Source: Heterostelium multicystogenum (taxonomy: Eukaryota > Evosea > Eumycetozoa > Acytosteliales > Acytosteliaceae). From it: 64,000 nucleotides of DNA. The notes under the pieces were generated by a model, which saw only the letters and a list, made by a program, of their open reading frames with translations, made no database searches and had not been told where the DNA came from. Every line of letters begins with the position of its first letter. Position 1 is the first letter of the stretch. The position numbers and the translations under genes are program-made. The stretch spans positions 1 to 64,000 of the forward strand of contig RCNN01000092.1 in NCBI GenBank assembly GCA_003667245.1. The letters run 5' to 3'. This document shows positions 59,441-64,000 of the stretch, one piece after another.

Positions 59441-60574
59441 ATGGATATCAATAATCATATAGAAGAACATACCTATGAGTATTTAATTATTCCTTGGAAG
59501 CTAAGATATCCCAACATTTTCTAAATTTCGCAAACTCAATTCAAAAGTTACAATTGGAGGGTTTTGATCCATATATTCAAAAGATTCTGATCCCAGTTGA
59601 AACACCAGTAGACATTGCGCCTCTTGTCCCTTATTGGAAAAACTCTGTGATCCGCTTGCCAAGATTGAAGAGATCAACGTGGACCTTGCAATAGAAACCG
59701 AAGGAAAAAGTGTTTTGTGGATTAAAGACATGGCCTCACTTCCCTCGATGCAAAACTCTGGATTTGCAACCCAGATAAATATCTGGAATAACAACAACAT
59801 CTATGGATGTTCATTGGAATCATCAAGCGAGTTCATCTTTCACAATCAATGGTGAAAGAGTTAAATAGTAAGTGGTGCAAATATTGAAATAATAATAATG
59901 AGAGAGATTGCTAATATCGTCTTTATCACTTCAGTATGCCAGATGCTGCCTTCATGTCTCGTGCCAAATGGATTACCGTGCCAGAAATTATACAAAAGAA
60001 CAAGGCAAATACTAAAGTCCCAGACTTTGTAGTTGAAGTCCGTTCTTATGGACCTGGCTTGAACAATCAACTGTCCTATCAACAAAGAAAAATGTGCCGC
60101 TGGATTGCAGGTGGAGTTCAGTCTGGCATCTTATTTGACCATCAAGGAGGTAATGTCTATCTCTATTGCCAGACCAACTTGGCCAATCTTGCCAACCAAA
60201 TTATTGAACAACAAACAAATGTCAATAATGAAATGAACGTGCTCATGAATACCATTCAAGTCATCCAAAATAGATTGCCCAATTTTGCTCAAGATCCAAT
60301 AGAATTTGAAATACATCAAAGTGTTCTCAACACCAAACAACAACAACTCCAGGAACTCCAGTGGCAACAAGTATATTTCGAAAATCTCCAACCGGTTGCG
60401 CCATCATTCAACTACAGAGGAGACCAAGAGACATATCCAAACGTCTCTTGTATTGCCATACCTCTCAACTTGGAACCAGATGCAGAATTTGGTCCAAACA
60501 TTATCATTCATGGTGTTGGGGCTGTTAACGGCCTTAGAATCAATCTTGCCAAAATTACTCTAGGTCTCCATTGA
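59441..60574 (+). CDS. Uma2-family (DUF820) nuclease-fold protein, copy B
   Basis: Starts at ATG 59441. The first half has three single-base breaks (about 59503, 59553, 59635) but its text aligns to copy A: YEYLIIPWKL, GFDPYIQKILIPVETP, CDPLAKIEEINVDLAIETEG, SVLWIKDM. An intron at about 59870-59934 has the same phase and place as in copy A. From YMPDAAFMSRAKWITV to the stop the frame is open: VPDFVVEVRSYGPG, QQRKMCRWIAGGVQSGILFD, a coiled segment (IIEQQTNVNNEMNVLMNTIQ) and the tail FGPNIIIHGVGAVNGLRINL. The PDxxxExRS and QQRKM residues fit the Uma2 PD-(D/E)XK site. Cellular role unknown. Confidence 0.8.
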
Positions 60575-61728
60575 CTCCATAATGTATGAGTGATTTATCT
60601 TTAATGGTTCTTTGGTAAAAGAAAGTAATTTGAATTGTGAATTTAAAAGGTTACAAAAAAAAACGCCTAATAATAATGTAATTGTCTATTTTTGAAACTT
60701 AATTAATTGGTTTATTGATTCATCAATGAATCACAAGGGAAACAAGATATTCTTAAATACAATAACCTGAGCAAAGGTTACATTCTATTTAATTCACAAA
60801 TTCTCTTCTTATATTGTTCTGTTTTAATATAATAATAAATATATTTAGCAGTGGTGTGTGTTGTATGTGTGTTGTGGTAACTCGTATAGTTCCACCGAAC
60901 TCTGATACATCTTGCAGGCTAAGTATCAATAAATTTTTTGAAAAATCAGAGTAGAAAATCAATCAATTTAAAGTTTAACAAAAAAATACAATCAAAAAAT
61001 CAGAGATCTCTGAGCTTCAAAATAATATTAATAAAAAAGAGAATAATTTAATTATTAATAATATTAATTAATATAAATCAATTCAAATCAAATCAAATCA
61101 AGCAATCATCAATCAATCAGCAGCATTTTCAGGTACAGCACACCACTAGCTGCTAGTCAACCATCCAACAAACCTGTCCTACTTACATAGCAATCATAGG
61201 AATTAACTTTATTTATTTATAAACTACTTTACCGGCTAATTCAAATCTATCTATAAAACTTTTACATACACACACACTTACCAAAACAAAAACAAAAACA
61301 AATATATCATCCATCAATCAATCAATCACAGTCAGTCAGTCAGCTGGTCAGCAGTCAGTCATTTAAATCTATCAATTATTTACCGTTTCAAATAGTATAG
61401 TATAGTATATAAAAAGAAGATAATAGTAGAAGAGGCAGATAAGATAGATTATTAAATATAATACTAATTTTATTAGTATTAACATTAATACTATACCTAT
61501 TAGAAGACAAAACAGAACTGAATAGAACTAAACAGAAATAGTTATACAGTATTATTACATTGAGCAACTACATTCAGAGGTTTAGTACTTATAGTAGTCG
61601 GTCTGAGTTGTTGTTGTTTTGTTATTACTGTACCTTCCTATTCCTATATATATTGAAATTATCAACAACGTTGTAATTATTGATAATTAGGTAGAGATAA
61701 ATATTACATATACATACATATATTTATA
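60575..61728. other. intergenic, promoter and 5' UTR of the CARMIL gene
   Basis: AT-rich with repeats: TCAAA units near 61081-61105, AAAACA near 61285-61300, and CAGT units near 61330-61345. Probable promoter and long 5' UTR of the downstream gene. No RNA or ORF supported. Confidence 0.5.
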
Positions 61729-64000
61729 ATGGGACATCCGTTTGAGTTATCATCCATTGAATTAAGTAAGTTAGCTATTATTGTTATTGATAATTATTGC
61801 TTGTTATTGTGCTGTATTGTTAGATTACTTTAGTTTTTTAGTTGTGGATTTAAAACTTTAGTTGAAGAGGTGGAAGAAGGAAGAGAAGAGTTCACAATGA
61901 TTAGCAACAACAATATTAACAATAATAATAATTTAGATCATGTTGAAGAATGGCTATTAAATAATTATTTGATATGGAGTGAGTCCATTGTGTTCAAAGG
62001 ATACGTCATGACCAAGAGAAAGTCAGAGAGCAAATGGACATCTTCAATCATGGTTATCACTCAGTATCATATATTGATTTTCACAGAGGGCAAGGAAATG
62101 ACAAAGAAGCCACCCAAAGATCATCACATCTACGACATCAGAGAGTTGAACAATTAAAGTTGAATTTGTTGTATGTAACATTATAAATAATAATAGTAAT
62201 AGGACTGGATCAATTTCAAATATTTGGAATGAATGGATTGGATATTATTTAACTGGAAAACTGATGATTTTTAATTTTGGAAATTTCTCTATAGTTGACA
62301 ATATTGTTTCAGAAAGGAAAACAAAAGACAAAATTGAAATTCAAGTCGGAGGTGATGGACACGATTCTGGGCATTTTGCGAAAGCTGAAGCATTCGCAGA
62401 ACGGCGACCATTGTCTGTCAGAGTTAATTATCAATGCCAAGTCGAGTTCACTGTTGGCGTCCACCGCTTACATTCAACAGGCTGCTGGCAAGCTGAGTGT
62501 TGTCGATGGCTTCACCGATGTGTATAGGGGCTGGTGCTCCTACTACCAGGTCAGTCCGCACGTCCCTCTCACAAACTTGCTGACAAAGATGATCAGCGAA
62601 GATAACCGTGAAATCGATTTGTACACTGACTTACAGACTTCGGAGTACTCGGATATTATTTTGGATATGGTGCCGTTCCTTAATGCTTTGCGGCACGATC
62701 GCTATTTCATTGGACTGACTCTACGCGATCTCAAGAAAGAGGCAGTGATCAAGGCACTGTCGGAACTGGTTCTTCATAACCAGCATTTGAAAAAGCTCTC
62801 AATTCGTCGTTGTGGCAGTGAAGCCCTGCACTCAGTGTTTCTCTCATTGTCACTCAACAAGAAGAATGCGATCCAGATCCTCGATGTCTCTGAGAATCCA
62901 CTTTCCTCCAAGGCTATTACGTCACTGGTGAACTGTATGCAGCAGTTCCAACATGCACTCGTCCACTTGGATCTGGCAAACTGCATGATTCCACCAAAGC
63001 AGCTGACTGCATTATTTGAGGCGTTTGAGAAAAACTATGGAATGTCGCTGACCCTCGAGTATCTAAATGTGTCACACAACCGCTTTGATGATCAGACCAA
63101 CTATGCATTCTCCAGCTGGATTATAAAGTCACAGGGCTACAGCAAACTCAGACATCTTCTACTGAATGGATCAGGCATTTCGACATACAGCTTCTATGCA
63201 CTCAGAAACCTCGTTGTGCTCGAGCACATAGATATATCAAATAACAAACTTGAAGTTGGAGGAGAGCTTGATAAACTGCTGCCTATCCTCTCGATTCCCA
63301 CTCTACATCGTCTTGATTGCAACCACTGCCCCTTGAGCAAAGAGGTACTCGCTTTGATCATCTGCAAGATGTCCGACAAGAAGCCTTCAGTACACCTCGA
63401 ATTTATGGGACTGAATCTGGTCAATGCCGAAGACAATTTCGACATGTTTTTCAACGCTTTGTCTCTGTTCCGAGACAGCGAGAACTCAATTAAATATTTG
63501 AACCTGAGACATGCAAGAGGAACGGAAAAAACAATAATCTCACTGCTTCAAACACTCTCGGACATTAAAGTAAACGAATTGATATTGGACAGTTTGTCCA
63601 TCGTCTATCCAGCACAGCAAAATGGCAACAACAGCAGCGACCAATCTTCCAGTGACAGCAATAGCAATACAAAACTACAGGATCAAGCATCTTCATCGTC
63701 AACAAATAGTAATAATTTCCAATCAATGAATAGCAGTGGTGGACAGTCGTCAAATACCTCCAATGTCATCAACAACCGATTGATATTTAGCCTTGCTACC
63801 TCCATTGACTTGAACAACTCACACGACGAAGAAAAAAAATGACTTTACTAATGCCCTAAATGGATTGGATAGCGATAGTGGCAATAGTAATAATCATTTT
63901 TGGCGAAGTTGCAGCAGGACTCAGCTACAATCAGTCGTTTAGCACACTCTTTACAAAATCACTACAAAAGCTTTATATGAACTCGGAGCTTCGTACACTG
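61729..64000 (+). CDS. carmil: CARMIL (actin capping-protein regulator), 5' part
   Basis: Exon 1 is 61729-61765; exon 2 begins at 61862, and a third exon at about 62203. A PH-like N-terminal domain (SIVFKGYVMTKRKSESKWTS, MVITQYHILIFTEGKEMTKK) is followed by a linker and leucine-rich repeats: GFTDVYRGWCSYYQV, HLKKLSIRRCGSEALHSVFL, ILDVSENPLSSKAITSLVNC, LEYLNVSHNRFDDQ, LEHIDISNNKLEVGGEL, and LSYNQSFSTL. This is the CARMIL/LRRC16 layout, which binds capping protein and myosin I and promotes actin assembly at the leading edge. Frame breaks lie near 62147, 62350 and the A run at 63832-63840. The gene runs off the window. Confidence 0.85.

Noticed and set aside
1..64000. tRNA, rRNA, CRISPR arrays, retrotransposons or LTRs
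   Set aside because: I scanned by eye for tRNA B-box sequence, direct-repeat arrays, reverse transcriptase and integrase motifs and saw none.

Overview
This window looks like nuclear DNA from a social amoeba (Dictyostelia); I cannot name the species. The evidence is AT-rich spacers and short AT-rich introns with GTAAGT/GTATGT donors and AG acceptors, Asn/Gln/Ser-rich low-complexity segments, Cys-rich secreted proteins, and typical dictyostelid conserved genes (CARMIL, Nramp, a bacterial-type RecA with a mitochondrial leader, a folB-folK-folP folate fusion). I see no tRNA, rRNA, CRISPR array or intact transposon.

Layout. 0-16 kb: Cys-rich secreted protein, COP9 signalosome subunit 3, a GEP4-like mitochondrial phosphatase, a small probable mitochondrial protein, the NMD helicase UPF1, a probable Pol I subunit RPA34, an F-box protein with a Cys/His tail, and an unknown N/S-rich protein. 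16-21.8 kb: a long gene-poor stretch ending in a compact, more GC-rich block that may be a non-coding RNA. 21.8-29 kb: KGD4/MRPS36-like subunit, THO complex subunit 3, a Cys-rich probably GPI-anchored protein, mitochondrial RecA and small unknown genes. 31-47 kb: Nramp metal transporter, Q-rich coiled-coil protein, FAM114-like protein, D-2-hydroxyglutarate dehydrogenase, a small two-helix membrane protein, an SDR/epimerase, TMEM94 (P-type-ATPase-like) and a 44-residue B-box protein. 47.8-55.7 kb: group II PLP decarboxylase, trifunctional folate enzyme, P-loop kinase and an unknown gene, all heavily frameshifted. 57-60.6 kb: an inverted pair of Uma2-family (DUF820, PD-(D/E)XK nuclease fold) genes. 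61.7 kb to the end: the 5' part of CARMIL.

Two points stand out. First, the Uma2 pair: a domain best known from cyanobacteria and other bacteria, here split by an intron at the same place in both copies, with a coiled-coil C-terminal extension and a 60-bp stretch differing at one base. Second, single-base frameshifts run through many conserved genes, often at homopolymers and often compensated nearby. They are densest at 47.8-60 kb. This looks more like base-calling error than gene death, but true pseudogenes cannot be excluded.

Functionally most of the window is housekeeping (RNA surveillance and export, rRNA transcription, mitochondrial metabolism and DNA maintenance, folate synthesis, metal transport, actin regulation). 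Neighbours show no operon-like logic. Many exon boundaries given here are my own reconstructions from splice signals and reading-frame continuity.
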